The position numbers were made by a program, and so were the translations under genes. 37,244 nt of DNA from assembly GCA_002292325.1 (NCBI GenBank), contig DBBR01000017.1:1-37244 (forward strand), written 5' to 3'. The stretch is from Flavobacteriales bacterium UBA979. GTDB lineage: Bacteria > Bacteroidota > Bacteroidia > Flavobacteriales_D > Sanyastnellaceae. The notes below the pieces were generated by a model that was given only the letters and a program-made list of their open reading frames with translations, was not told the DNA's origin and did not search any database. Within the stretch, counting starts at the first letter, position 1, and each line of letters begins with the position of its first letter. Shown here piece by piece: positions 1-9,300 of this stretch.

Positions 1-597
1 GACCATCCGAGCTACACCGGTGCCATGGGCATTCTTCAGAAGCCCATGTTTCGACAATCCATCCGCGACCGACGCTGCATCGTAATCGCAGATGCCTTCA
101 TCGAAGGGCCGCGCCAAGAAAAACTCGCCAAGCCCTATTTGGTCTATGCTCGTCACGGGCGACACCCCTTCGGACTGGCCGGGATCTGGGACGAATGGGC
201 CAACCCCGCCACCGGTGAAATCACTCGGTCCTTCGCCATTCTTACTACGGTAGCCAATGAACTGATGCAAGCCATCGGTCACCACCGGTCACCTGTAATA
301 TTGGACGAGGAACAAGAGCAAGCGTGGGTCAACCTCTCCACACCTCTATCGGATATCACCGGCATGCTTCGACCGTGTCCGGCCCAAAGGTTCAATGCCT
401 ATCCCATTTCGCCGCAAATCCGAGACCCCCGTACCAATGGCTCAGACCTCCTTCAACCCACCGGTGAACGCATCCATCCAGAACATACGTTTGAAATCCA
501 TCAGAGCTTGGAAATGTTTGGAATGGGCGAATCCGGGCGTTCTCCCAAGCGTGAAAATCGCAGGCCGTACGACAACACACAAGGCTCGCTCTTTTAA
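1..597 (+). CDS. SRAP-domain protein (SOS response-associated peptidase / HMCES-YedK family), 5' end missing
   Basis: SRAP proteins bind single-stranded DNA and form a protective covalent link to abasic sites through an N-terminal Cys2. The reading frame is open from base 1, so the ATG at 25 is unlikely to be the true start; the N-terminus with the expected Cys lies outside the window. Family signs seen are ADAFIEG, matching the ADGFYEW block with its catalytic Glu, the block FGLAGIWDEW, the ITRSFAILTTVAN strand, and HHRSPVIL, matching the His of HDRMPVIL. The usual NAR-S/V-ET Asn motif just before this region is not recognisable; the aligned residues read YTGAMG. The tail (about 45 residues) is basic and probably disordered. 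The stop codon lies 9 nt before a DnaE2-like polymerase gene, a known SOS-mutagenesis association, so co-transcription is likely. Confidence 0.85.
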   Translation, partial: DHPSYTGAMGILQKPMFRQSIRDRRCIVIADAFIEGPRQEKLAKPYLVYARHGRHPFGLAGIWDEWANPATGEITRSFAILTTVANELMQAIGHHRSPVILDEEQEQAWVNLSTPLSDITGMLRPCPAQRFNAYPISPQIRDPRTNGSDLLQPTGERIHPEHTFEIHQSLEMFGMGESGRSPKRENRRPYDNTQGSLF

Positions 598-606
598 CCA
601 AGCATC

Positions 607-3600
607 ATGCATCTGCATTGCCATTCTTGGTTCAGCCTACGCTACGGGCTCATGCAGCCGCGCGAATTGCTTTCTGAAGCACGCGCAGCGAACATCCGTG
701 CCCTCGCTCTAACCGACATCAATGCTACATCGGCACATTGGGATTTTGTACGCCTAGCACCAGAATATGGCATTCGACCCGCCTTGGGCATTGATTTCAG
801 AAACAAAACCGATGATGGCCTGCCCCTGTACGTGGGCCTCGCCCATGACAACACCGGCTATGCCCACCTGTGCCAGCACCTCAACGCTCATCTCAACACA
901 CACCGTCCATTCAACGACCAAGCGCCACCGTTGCACGGCGTTTCCATCGTCTACCCCTGGGTACGATGGAAAAAGTCCCGCCCCCAGCTGGGCCCCGATG
1001 AATGGATTGGAGTGCGGCCCTGGGAACAAGCCGAATTGCGGTTACTCAGCAAAAACAAATCGATTCCATGGGATCGCCTCATCGCTTGGCACTCCTTTAC
1101 GTTTCGGCACAAACGCGACTGGAATTGCCACCGCATTTTAAGGGCAGTAGATCGAAACGAATTGCTGAGCAAATTGCCCGAAACCGCTACCGGACATCCC
1201 TACGACCGCCTCCTCGGAACGGCCAACTTTCACCAAGCCTTTGCCGAAAACCCCCTTTGGGTGAAGCGCGCCGAGCTGCTACTCGATCAATGCAGCATCA
1301 CATTACCGGAATTGGTGGAAGGACGATTCCACAACAACCAACATACTTATACCAATTCTGAAGACGAGGATGAACAACTCATTCGATCCCTCTGCGCCGA
1401 GGGGTTGGCCTACCGGTACCCCGATCACGAAGAACCCGTCCTCGAACGAATGGAAATGGAGTTGGCCGTCATTCGTCAACAAGGGTACCTCGCTTATTTC
1501 CTCATCAATTGGGACATCACGAGCTACGCTCGAAGCCGCGGATATTTTTACGTTGGACGAGGCAGTGGTGCCAACAGCCTTGTCGCCTATCTCCTGCGCA
1601 TTACTGATGTAGATCCCATCGAGCTCGACCTGTACTTCGAACGGTTCATCAACCTGTACCGCACCAACCCCCCTGATTTCGACATTGACTTCTCGTGGAC
1701 AGACCGAGACGATGTGACCGAGTACATCTTCCAACGCTTCCCACATGTCGCACTGGTCGGAGCCTACAGCACTTTTCAATACCGCGCTGTCATACGGGAA
1801 TTGGGCAAAGTATTCGGCCTCCCCAAACACGACATCGATCGACTCGCCGACGGCAAAACCCACCCCCCCGGCACGGACGACATGGAAACCATCGTTCTTC
1901 GATATGCCGGCTACCTTCAAGATTACCCCAATGCCCTGACCATTCACGCCTGTGGCGTGCTCATTGCCGACCGGCCAATGCACCACTTCGGAGGAACCTT
2001 TATGCCACCCAAGGGATTTCCAACCACTCAGTTCGACATGGTGGTTGCCGAGGACATTGGGTTATATAAGTTCGACATCCTCAGCCAGCGAGGCCTGGGT
2101 AAAATAAGGGATACCATTGACCTCATCGCTGCCCACGACCCCCGTGCCGCTGCCCGAATCGACATCCATGACATGACCCGCTTCAAGCAAGATCCGCGCA
2201 TCAAACACCTACTCCGGGAGGCATTGGCTGTCGGATGTTTCTACGTGGAGTCGCCTGCAATGCGCATGCTGATGCGCAAATTACAGGTTGACAACTACCT
2301 CGGTTTGGTTGCAGCAAGTTCCGTTATCCGTCCCGGTGTTGCGAGAAGCGGCATGATGCGAGCTTACATCGAGCGGCACCGGCATCCCGAACGACGCAGC
2401 GAAGCTCATCCCGTACTCCTCGAGTTGATGCCTGAGACTTACGGCGTCATGGTCTACCAAGAAGATGTTATCAAAGTCGCGCACCATTTTGCCGGATTGG
2501 ATCTGGGAGAAGCAGATGTTTTGAGGCGGGGAATGAGCGGGAAATTTCGATCGCGGGAAGAATTTGCCAAGGCGCGAAACACGTTTCAGCAAAAGGCTCT
2601 TGAACGTGGACGCGATGCCGCCCTGGTAGAGGAGGTCTGGCGACAAGTAGAGAGTTTCGCCGGGTATGCCTTTGCCAAAGGCCACTCTGCTTCATATGCC
2701 GTAGAAAGCTACCAAAGTCTGTACCTCAAAGCGCACTGGCCACTGCAATACATGGCGGCATGCATCAACAACTTCGGCGGATTTTACCGAACCGAGTTTT
2801 ACGTGCACGAAGCGCGAATGGTCGGTGGCCGCATTGAACCACCGTGCCTAAACCGTGGAGGGTGGGAAGCACAAGTAGAGCCCGCAGTACAAACCATTCT
2901 CATCGGGTTCAATCTCGCGCGTGGGGTCCAAGCGCAAACCATTGCTCGCATCGTCAACGAGCGAAAAAGCAACGGACCCTTCGAATCACTTGAGTCGGCC
3001 ATCGAGCGTACCGGAATCGGTTTGGAACAGTGTCTTTTAATTATTCGCTGCGGTGGATTCCGATTCACTGGAAAAAACCAACAACAATTGCAATGGGAGG
3101 CTCATTTCATCTTGGGCCATAGCCAAAAAGGAACCACCGATGCTACACTTTTCACGCCAGATATCACCCAATTCGAACTTCCGCAATTCGAAGCAAACGA
3201 ACTGGAAACAGCCTTTGATCAAATCGAACTCTTTGGATTTCCGCTGGTCTCTCCTTTTCGATTGCTCACCGCCAAAGCCCAAGCCGTCGCTCAAAAAGGG
3301 GTTCGAAGCGAAGCACTTTCTCACTGCATCGGGCAGCACGTTGAAGTAGTGGGATATTTAGTAACGGTCAAAGAGACCCATACTGCACGGCGTGAGCGCA
3401 TGAGTTTTGGGTGCTTTGTAGACTGCGAAGGCCAGTGGCTAGACACCGTACATTTCCCCCCTTCACTAAAGCAATTTGGCTTTAGGGGACGCGGCATCTA
3501 CCGCATTCGCGGCCCGGTAAAAGAAGAATTTGGGTGCATCCATGTAGAAGCGGTTTTCATGGAGAAATTGGATTATATCCCCGACCCGCGTTACACGGAA

Positions 3601-3714
3601 GATGGACTCCCCGGTCGCGAACCGAGACCCAATAACGCAACATCAATGTCTCGAAGACGGCAAACCATGGGTGCCCGAAGCGGTGGCGGCATACTCAAAC
3701 GCACAATGCGCTGA
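607..3714 (+). CDS. dnaE2: Error-prone DNA polymerase III alpha subunit, DnaE2/ImuC-like
   Basis: C-family DNA polymerase of 1035 residues, shorter than replicative DnaE (about 1150 or more) and in the DnaE2 range. In this family the enzyme performs translesion synthesis with ImuB during the SOS response. An N-terminal PHP domain (about 1-210) starts with LHCHSWFS. Further on in it, TDINAT stands where active PHP domains usually have TDH, so a metal-binding His may be missing. The palm carries PDFDIDF with catalytic Asp357 and Asp359, and the third Asp is near 490 in KFDILSQRG. The fingers and a helix-hairpin-helix region (about 755-830) follow, then an OB-fold at about 905-985. The C-terminus is basic. 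ATG 607 lies 9 nt after the SRAP stop. ImuA/ImuB genes would be expected upstream, outside the window. Calling it DnaE2 rather than a second DnaE1 rests on length and neighbour. Confidence 0.88.
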   Translation: MHLHCHSWFSLRYGLMQPRELLSEARAANIRALALTDINATSAHWDFVRLAPEYGIRPALGIDFRNKTDDGLPLYVGLAHDNTGYAHLCQHLNAHLNTHRPFNDQAPPLHGVSIVYPWVRWKKSRPQLGPDEWIGVRPWEQAELRLLSKNKSIPWDRLIAWHSFTFRHKRDWNCHRILRAVDRNELLSKLPETATGHPYDRLLGTANFHQAFAENPLWVKRAELLLDQCSITLPELVEGRFHNNQHTYTNSEDEDEQLIRSLCAEGLAYRYPDHEEPVLERMEMELAVIRQQGYLAYFLINWDITSYARSRGYFYVGRGSGANSLVAYLLRITDVDPIELDLYFERFINLYRTNPPDFDIDFSWTDRDDVTEYIFQRFPHVALVGAYSTFQYRAVIRELGKVFGLPKHDIDRLADGKTHPPGTDDMETIVLRYAGYLQDYPNALTIHACGVLIADRPMHHFGGTFMPPKGFPTTQFDMVVAEDIGLYKFDILSQRGLGKIRDTIDLIAAHDPRAAARIDIHDMTRFKQDPRIKHLLREALAVGCFYVESPAMRMLMRKLQVDNYLGLVAASSVIRPGVARSGMMRAYIERHRHPERRSEAHPVLLELMPETYGVMVYQEDVIKVAHHFAGLDLGEADVLRRGMSGKFRSREEFAKARNTFQQKALERGRDAALVEEVWRQVESFAGYAFAKGHSASYAVESYQSLYLKAHWPLQYMAACINNFGGFYRTEFYVHEARMVGGRIEPPCLNRGGWEAQVEPAVQTILIGFNLARGVQAQTIARIVNERKSNGPFESLESAIERTGIGLEQCLLIIRCGGFRFTGKNQQQLQWEAHFILGHSQKGTTDATLFTPDITQFELPQFEANELETAFDQIELFGFPLVSPFRLLTAKAQAVAQKGVRSEALSHCIGQHVEVVGYLVTVKETHTARRERMSFGCFVDCEGQWLDTVHFPPSLKQFGFRGRGIYRIRGPVKEEFGCIHVEAVFMEKLDYIPDPRYTEDGLPGREPRPNNATSMSRRRQTMGARSGGGILKRTMR

Positions 3715-3729
3715 ACCGCTGCATCGGGC

Positions 3730-6081
3730 TCATTTGGCGGAGAGAATGCCCCAGCGAAGTCCACCATAAATCATCCGACCAAAAATCGGTCCGTACACCA
3801 AACTGGCATCGAAGAACTGGTTAAAGTCCTCTTGTGCCACCGGATTGTCTCCATAATCAGCGCCGATAATAGGTCGGTCTTGTTTATAATTCAACGCATT
3901 TTCTACGCCTACGTAAATAGAGAATTCAGGTGTGAATTGACGGGTCACCTGCGCGTTCAATTGGAAAAAGTCAGGTGCCGTCTGCTCCCGTTGAAACGCT
4001 TCAGGATTGGATAACGTCAACGGCAGACGCTGCGCACCAATCCACTGAGAGGTGACGTCAGTTCGCCATTGACCCTCTTTCTCGTCCAGTTTCGACGCGT
4101 AACTCAACTGGCTAAACCCTCGGTGTTTCGAAACAAAAGGATCCTCCGTTGGACTGCCTTCAATGCGGTCCGTGTGGGCATTCACCCATCGGTATGCCAA
4201 TCGCAAATCAAATCGACGGTGAATGTCCCAATTGAATTCTGCCTGTGCGGTATTCGCAAACGACTGTCCAGACAAATTATACAGATGTATGGCGTCAGTC
4301 GCTTGATCCAGGTCCACCACCAATTTATTTTGGAAGCGTGTAGAATAAGCATCCAGCGTCAATGTTGCTTCCCGGTAATTCAATCGAAATTTGCTCGTGA
4401 GGTTCGTCCCCACGTTGGTCGCGATTTCCGGAAGCACCCGACTGTCATAGCCCCAGTACCAATTCCGCTGGCTCGCCCAAGTACCCAATTGTTCCATGAA
4501 GGGATTCTGTGTTCTGTAGCCCCTGCCTGCCGCCACTTTCCACGATATATTCTCGGTCAAGCTCCAGCGAGCATGAAGCCTTGGGCTTATGAACGGGTCG
4601 AACATATTGTGATGATCATACCGCAGCCCAGCAATCACACTCAAGCGTTCATTGCCCTTCCAGGTATATTCCACAAATGCACCAGGCACGCGCTCCACAC
4701 GCTCCGGACTGTAAGCAAGGGAAAGGGAATCATTGATTTGAAATTGGGCGTCTTCATCGAACGAATTGTACAGAAAGGAGACTCCTGAAGTAAAGCTATG
4801 GTTCGTATTCCCAATGATCCCAGCATACAAGACATTGCCTCTAAAAAAGCGCTCATGCCCTTCATACGTGCTAGCCCCAAAGCGTTGAGCATGCTGGTGA
4901 TCATAGAAACTGAATTGCGTCCCAATGTTTCGCCATTCTGCATCGGGAAAAACAAACCCTGTTTTGGCGGTTAATTCCAGTCGATCAACTTGGGTAATGG
5001 CCGACCAATCATCTGTGGACTGGTTTATGAGTCCCATCAAATCCGTCCAACCAGATTCAGTACTGAAAGCGCCGGTTTTTCCCGCGGCAGCCTCTGTTTG
5101 CAATGCTGTAATCGCATATTCGCCGCGCACTCCTCGATCGCCTTTAAACTTCCACTCGTTGCGCGCAATGTAGTTCCGCTGCATGGGCGTATCCAGAAAT
5201 CCATCAGCGTTCCGATCATTGATTTGCTCATTTACGAGCGCATGCAAAAGCACCGCAGTGCTCCATCTCCTCGAAACGTCATGGCGACTCACTTGATTGT
5301 ATTCGAGCCGACCCGCTCCATTGACATATAAATTGACATGCAACGGATCTGCCGTTTCTGGGCTTTTCAGCGCCACATTAATTTGTCCCGTAATGCTCTC
5401 ATAACCTTGTGTGGCAGTGCCCGCACCTTTACTAATATGAATCTCATTCACCCAATCACCCGGTATAAAGGTCAATCCTTTCACGGTGGAGAGGCCACGC
5501 GGTCCAGGTAAATTATCGACCTGAATTTGGCTGTATTTACCATCCAAACCCAGCATCCTGATTTGGCGTGTTCCGGTAACTGCATCTGTAAAAGAGGCGT
5601 CCACCGAAGCATTGGTTTCAAACGCTTCTGAAAGATTGCAGCACGCGGCCTTGACCAACTCTTTGCGATTCAGCGACTGCACATCAAGAGGAGACAAAAG
5701 GGACAACTCTACGGCAGACCTCTGCTCAATCACTTCAGCAGCATCTAGACTAATTCCCGACTCCAATGGTATGTCCACATAGGACTCGCCGTTGAAGACC
5801 CAACCTACCGTTTCGTATCCGAGCATGGAGGCCATTAAGGTATCTCCGACCGAAGCTTTGGAGATTTTAAAAAAGCCAAACCCGTCCGTTACGGTCGTAG
5901 ACGACGCATCATGCGCCCAACGCACATAGGCTCCAGGTAATGAGATATATACAGGTTCGCTATTGACGTCTGGATTAGCTGTCTCCTGAGTCAAGACCTT
6001 GCCTCGAAGTTCAGAGAATTGCGCCCATGAACTTACTGAACACACGCAAAACCCGAGCAAGAGGGAAATGATTCGATTCAA
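3730..6081 (-). CDS. TonB-dependent outer-membrane receptor, probably for a metal (copper-type neighbourhood)
   Basis: Protein of 783 residues with a signal peptide ending near SSWAQ. A carboxypeptidase-regulatory-like beta domain (about 25-110) comes first, then a plug domain (about 115-240), then a 22-strand-type barrel ending in an aromatic/hydrophobic strand. The plug contains KAACCNLSEAFETN and SITGQINV, characteristic of a Bacteroidota receptor subfamily often found beside HMA-domain proteins. It would import a ligand across the outer membrane using TonB energy. It begins 11 nt downstream of the HMA gene on the same strand, so the two are probably one operon. The ligand is inferred from this neighbour only; copper or another soft metal is the best guess. 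It is convergent with dnaE2, with 15 nt between stops and no evident terminator. Confidence 0.88.
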   Translation of the reverse strand: MNRIISLLLGFCVCSVSSWAQFSELRGKVLTQETANPDVNSEPVYISLPGAYVRWAHDASSTTVTDGFGFFKISKASVGDTLMASMLGYETVGWVFNGESYVDIPLESGISLDAAEVIEQRSAVELSLLSPLDVQSLNRKELVKAACCNLSEAFETNASVDASFTDAVTGTRQIRMLGLDGKYSQIQVDNLPGPRGLSTVKGLTFIPGDWVNEIHISKGAGTATQGYESITGQINVALKSPETADPLHVNLYVNGAGRLEYNQVSRHDVSRRWSTAVLLHALVNEQINDRNADGFLDTPMQRNYIARNEWKFKGDRGVRGEYAITALQTEAAAGKTGAFSTESGWTDLMGLINQSTDDWSAITQVDRLELTAKTGFVFPDAEWRNIGTQFSFYDHQHAQRFGASTYEGHERFFRGNVLYAGIIGNTNHSFTSGVSFLYNSFDEDAQFQINDSLSLAYSPERVERVPGAFVEYTWKGNERLSVIAGLRYDHHNMFDPFISPRLHARWSLTENISWKVAAGRGYRTQNPFMEQLGTWASQRNWYWGYDSRVLPEIATNVGTNLTSKFRLNYREATLTLDAYSTRFQNKLVVDLDQATDAIHLYNLSGQSFANTAQAEFNWDIHRRFDLRLAYRWVNAHTDRIEGSPTEDPFVSKHRGFSQLSYASKLDEKEGQWRTDVTSQWIGAQRLPLTLSNPEAFQREQTAPDFFQLNAQVTRQFTPEFSIYVGVENALNYKQDRPIIGADYGDNPVAQEDFNQFFDASLVYGPIFGRMIYGGLRWGILSAK

Positions 6082-6092
6082 GAATCCTCTGA

Positions 6093-6461
6093 TTACTTTG
6101 GTGAGTGATCGTGGTCATTTTCACCTGCACAACTTCCTCCATCTCGGTATTTACAGCAACCATGAAGGTTATTGTACACTTCATCCGTCGCCTTGATTTT
6201 ATCTGTATCGTGGCCTGCATCTGCGACCAACTGATGAATCTGTGCTTCAGTAAGGACTTTCGGTTTGAAGGCAACCGTAGCTTTCTTGTTTTTCTTGTCC
6301 CATTCAGCAGAAATTATCCCGGGAACATCCAAAGCTTTTTCAATTCGGTCCTCGCACATCCCACAAACTCCGCTCACTTCAAATTCAATTTCTGCCTTTT
6401 TTTGGGCTTGAGAAATAATCCCTACACCTAAAAAAACCGAAAGTAACATTAGTTTTCGCAT
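6093..6461 (-). CDS. Secreted heavy-metal-associated (HMA) domain protein
   Basis: Small 122-residue protein with a clear signal peptide (cleavage after about IISQAQ), so it acts in the periplasm or outside. One HMA ferredoxin-like domain (about 22-88) carries the metal site CGMC in VSGVCGMCEDRIEKAL. The tail adds possible ligands, HGCCKYRDGGSC and HDHD, rich in Cys and His. HMA domains bind Cu(I), Zn, Cd or Hg through the CxxC pair. It is the first gene of a pair with the downstream TonB-dependent receptor. This suggests a periplasmic metal-binding partner, or a protein that hands metal on. Metal identity cannot be read from the sequence. Confidence 0.88.
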   Translation of the reverse strand: MRKLMLLSVFLGVGIISQAQKKAEIEFEVSGVCGMCEDRIEKALDVPGIISAEWDKKNKKATVAFKPKVLTEAQIHQLVADAGHDTDKIKATDEVYNNLHGCCKYRDGGSCAGENDHDHSPK

Positions 6462-6464
6462 GGT

Positions 6465-6472
6465 CTAAATTA
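6465..6472 (-). promoter_or_regulatory. Possible -7 promoter element of the HMA/TonB-receptor operon
   Basis: On the minus strand TAATTTAG matches 7 of 8 positions of TAnnTTTG (treating nn as free) and lies 3 nt before the ATG. No convincing -33 TTG lies at the usual distance. If real, the mRNA is nearly leaderless. Confidence 0.4.
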
Positions 6473-6531
6473 ACCCTTTTGCAATGAAGTTGGCCTCGAA
6501 TTAACACAAAAAAAGCCAATCGCTTATGCTA

Positions 6532-7281
6532 TCACTCTTCTTTTGCGCTAGCTGACAGGTAGTCTCGATTCATACGAGCAATGTTGCTCAAGTCGATTCC
6601 TTTAGGGCATTCTACGGCACATGCTCCTGTATTGGTGCAATTTCCAAAGCCCTCTTTATCCATCTGCTCTACCATTCGCTGAACACGCGTAGCGCGCTCA
6701 GGCTGGCCTTGAGGAAGAAGAGCGAACTGGGAAACCTTAGCTGAAACGAACAGCATAGCCGATGCATTTTTACACGTCGCTACACATGCACCGCATCCAA
6801 TGCAGGTAGCTGCACTGAATGCATCGTCCGCTTGACCTTTTGGAACAGGAATCGCATTTGCGTCCAAGGTTTCACCTGAAGTATTCACCGAAATGTAACC
6901 GCCAGACTGAATTACCCGGTCAAAACTGCTCCGGTCCACCGCCAAATCTTTGACTACAGGAAATGCCGATGCGCGCCATGGCTCAATGGTAATCGTATCC
7001 CCATCCTTGAAAGAGCGCATGTGCAATTGGCACGTCGTCGTGCCGCGATTGGGACCATGGGCCTCACCGTTGATGAACATCGAGCACATGCCGCAAATGC
7101 CCTCCCGGCAATCGTGGTCAAACGCGACCGGATCTCCTCCATTCCGGATGATTTGATCGTTCATCATGTCCATCATTTCCAAAAACGACATGTCCGGGCT
7201 GACCCCACTTACCGGATACGTTTCCATACGGCCAGCGTCCTGCGGGCCGTTTTGTCTCCATACTTTCAATGTCAAATCCAT
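6532..7281 (-). CDS. sdhB: Succinate dehydrogenase / fumarate reductase iron-sulfur subunit
   Basis: Electron-transfer subunit of complex II carrying three clusters between the FAD subunit and the membrane quinone site. The 2Fe-2S site is CREGICGMC with a distant TTTCQLHM cysteine; the 4Fe-4S site is [11 protein letters not shown]; the 3Fe-4S site is [16 protein letters not shown] start at ATG 7281 ([10 protein letters not shown]), which fits the family N-terminus, giving 249 residues. A TTG at 7290 directly after the sdhA stop would add three residues but is less likely. It is the last gene of sdhCAB, 9 nt after sdhA. Its stop lies 70 nt before the start of the next transcription unit. Confidence 0.96.
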   Translation of the reverse strand: MDLTLKVWRQNGPQDAGRMETYPVSGVSPDMSFLEMMDMMNDQIIRNGGDPVAFDHDCREGICGMCSMFINGEAHGPNRGTTTCQLHMRSFKDGDTITIEPWRASAFPVVKDLAVDRSSFDRVIQSGGYISVNTSGETLDANAIPVPKGQADDAFSAATCIGCGACVATCKNASAMLFVSAKVSQFALLPQGQPERATRVQRMVEQMDKEGFGNCTNTGACAVECPKGIDLSNIARMNRDYLSASAKEE

Positions 7282-7290
7282 GTCGATCAA

Positions 7291-9288
7291 TTATTTGTAG
7301 CTGCGCTGCTTCAATTCAATGTTCTCAAACTTCAAATCCTCTTTGTGAAGGTTCGACTCACTCGGGTCACCGGTAAATTCCCATGCCGAAACAAAGGCAA
7401 AGTTTTCATCGTCCCGCAGTGCTTCTCCCTCCGGTGTTCTGAATTCCTCTCGAAAATGACCTCCGCACGATTCACTTCGCTCCAATGCATCCTTGCACAT
7501 GAGTTCCCCCAATTCCAAGAAATCCGCAACCCTTCCGGCCTTATCCAACTCCGGGTTGAACTCCCCAGCCGAACCTGGTACACGAACATCTCTGAAGAAT
7601 TCCTCTCGCAAGGTTCGGATGTCCGAAATGGCTTGTTTCAACCCAACTTCACTGCGCGACATGCCACATTCGTTCCACATGATTCGGCCCAATCGGCGAT
7701 GAAAGTCATCCACAGGTATGGTTCCGTTGTTATTCACCAACTGATCAATGCGATCTTGAACACCTTTCTCAGCCGCCTCAAATTCTGGGGAATCAGCGGA
7801 AATTGCCCCTGTGCGAATATCATCTGACAAATAATCTCCAATGGTGTAAGGCAAAACAAAATAACCGTCAGCAAGTCCTTGCATTAAAGCCGAAGCGCCC
7901 AGACGATTCGCCCCGTGATCTGAGAAATTCGCTTCTCCGGTCGCATACAATCCAGGCACAGAGGTCATTAGATTATAATCCACCCACAGTCCCCCCATGG
8001 TGTAATGCACCGCCGGATAAATTTTCATGGGTGTTTCATACGGGTCGTCCGCGGCAATCTGCTTGTACATGTCAAACAGGTTGCCGTATTTGGCCTTAAC
8101 CACCTCTTTGCCCAAGCGGATGATTTCAGCCTCAGAAGGGTTGCTGAGTCCTCGGATACTCGCTTCGGTCTTCCCATAACGGAGAAATGCACTAGCGTAA
8201 TCGAGGAAAACAGCTTCTCCGGTCTCATTCACTCCAAAACCTGCATCACATCGCTCTTTGGCAGCGCGAGAAGCCACGTCTCTTGGAACCAAGTTGCCAA
8301 ATGCAGGATACCGGCGTTCCAAGTAATAATCTCGATCTTCCTCTGCGATATTCGTCGCACGCTTGGTTCCTTTTCGAATCGCTTCGGCATCTTCCTTTTT
8401 TGCTGGCACCCAGATGCGCCCATCATTCCGCAAAGACTCAGACATCAAGGTCAGTTTCGATTGATGTTCGCCCGATACTGGAATGCAGGTAGGATGAATC
8501 TGAGTGAAACACGGGTTGGCCATGTAAGCCCCCTTTTTGTGAGCCTTCCAAGCCGCAGAAACATTGGATCCCATGGCATTGGTGCTCAGGAAAAACACGT
8601 TTCCATAGCCTCCAGAGGCGAGGACTACGGCATGAGCAGAATGCCGCTCTAATTCTCCTGTGATGAGATTACGGGCTATGATTCCGCGGCACTTGCCATC
8701 TACCACTACCACATCCATCATTTCGTGCCGGGTAAACATCTCGACTTTTCCTTTGGAAATTTGCCGACTCAAGGCTGAATACGCTCCCAAAAGAAGCTGC
8801 TGACCCGTCTGTCCTTTGGCATAAAAAGTCCGGGAAACCTGCACACCACCGAAGCTCCGGTTGTCCAACAACCCTCCATATTCACGGGCAAAAGGAACGC
8901 CTTGTGCAACACACTGGTCTATAATGCTCGTGGAAACTTCTGCGAGTCGGTGAACGTTGGCCTCCCGGCTCCGGTAATCACCGCCTTTGACCGTATCGTA
9001 AAAGAGTCGGTACACTGAATCACCGTCGTTTTGGTAGTTCTTAGCAGCATTAATTCCTCCTTGCGCAGCAATTGAATGGGCGCGCCGTGGAGAATCCTGG
9101 AAGCAGAATGCCTTCACATTGTACCCCATTTCAGCAAGCGATGCAGAAGCTGAACTGCCCGCCAAACCCGTCCCAACGACAATGACATCGATCAGTCTTT
9201 TATTTGCTGGATTCACCAGGTTAATGTGGTCCTTGTGAGAAGTCCACTTCTCCGCTAAAGGTCCCGATGGAATTTTAGATTCGAGCAT
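7291..9288 (-). CDS. sdhA: Succinate dehydrogenase / fumarate reductase flavoprotein subunit
   Basis: Catalytic subunit (665 residues) that oxidises succinate to fumarate. The dinucleotide-binding motif [10 protein letters not shown] lies at about 36-45. The covalent-FAD His lies in [10 protein letters not shown], and the substrate region contains HPTCIP. TMGGLW and [16 protein letters not shown] are family blocks. The C-terminal capping region ends in [13 protein letters not shown]. It is of the Bacillus/Bacteroidota menaquinone type rather than the proteobacterial SdhA-C-D type, which agrees with the single cytochrome b subunit gene in front. It lies 12 nt downstream of sdhC and 9 nt upstream of sdhB. 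Confidence 0.97.
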   Translation of the reverse strand: MLESKIPSGPLAEKWTSHKDHINLVNPANKRLIDVIVVGTGLAGSSASASLAEMGYNVKAFCFQDSPRRAHSIAAQGGINAAKNYQNDGDSVYRLFYDTVKGGDYRSREANVHRLAEVSTSIIDQCVAQGVPFAREYGGLLDNRSFGGVQVSRTFYAKGQTGQQLLLGAYSALSRQISKGKVEMFTRHEMMDVVVVDGKCRGIIARNLITGELERHSAHAVVLASGGYGNVFFLSTNAMGSNVSAAWKAHKKGAYMANPCFTQIHPTCIPVSGEHQSKLTLMSESLRNDGRIWVPAKKEDAEAIRKGTKRATNIAEEDRDYYLERRYPAFGNLVPRDVASRAAKERCDAGFGVNETGEAVFLDYASAFLRYGKTEASIRGLSNPSEAEIIRLGKEVVKAKYGNLFDMYKQIAADDPYETPMKIYPAVHYTMGGLWVDYNLMTSVPGLYATGEANFSDHGANRLGASALMQGLADGYFVLPYTIGDYLSDDIRTGAISADSPEFEAAEKGVQDRIDQLVNNNGTIPVDDFHRRLGRIMWNECGMSRSEVGLKQAISDIRTLREEFFRDVRVPGSAGEFNPELDKAGRVADFLELGELMCKDALERSESCGGHFREEFRTPEGEALRDDENFAFVSAWEFTGDPSESNLHKEDLKFENIELKQRSYK

Positions 9289-9300
9289 AATGGTCTCCGT

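Noticed and set aside
25..597. ATG 25 as the start of a complete short SRAP gene
   Set aside because: The frame is open back to base 1 and the family's N-terminal Cys block is missing, so the gene is cut by the window edge.
4069..4788. Open frame opposite the first TonB-dependent receptor
   Set aside because: The composition is not protein-like and the opposite strand has a clear receptor.
6508..6526. Possible terminator after sdhB (AAGC/GCTT stem plus T7 on the minus strand)
   Set aside because: The stem has only 4 bp; not enough to call a terminator.
7021..7827. Open frame opposite sdhB/sdhA
   Set aside because: It crosses the junction of two certain genes and shows no domain, so it is a by-product.
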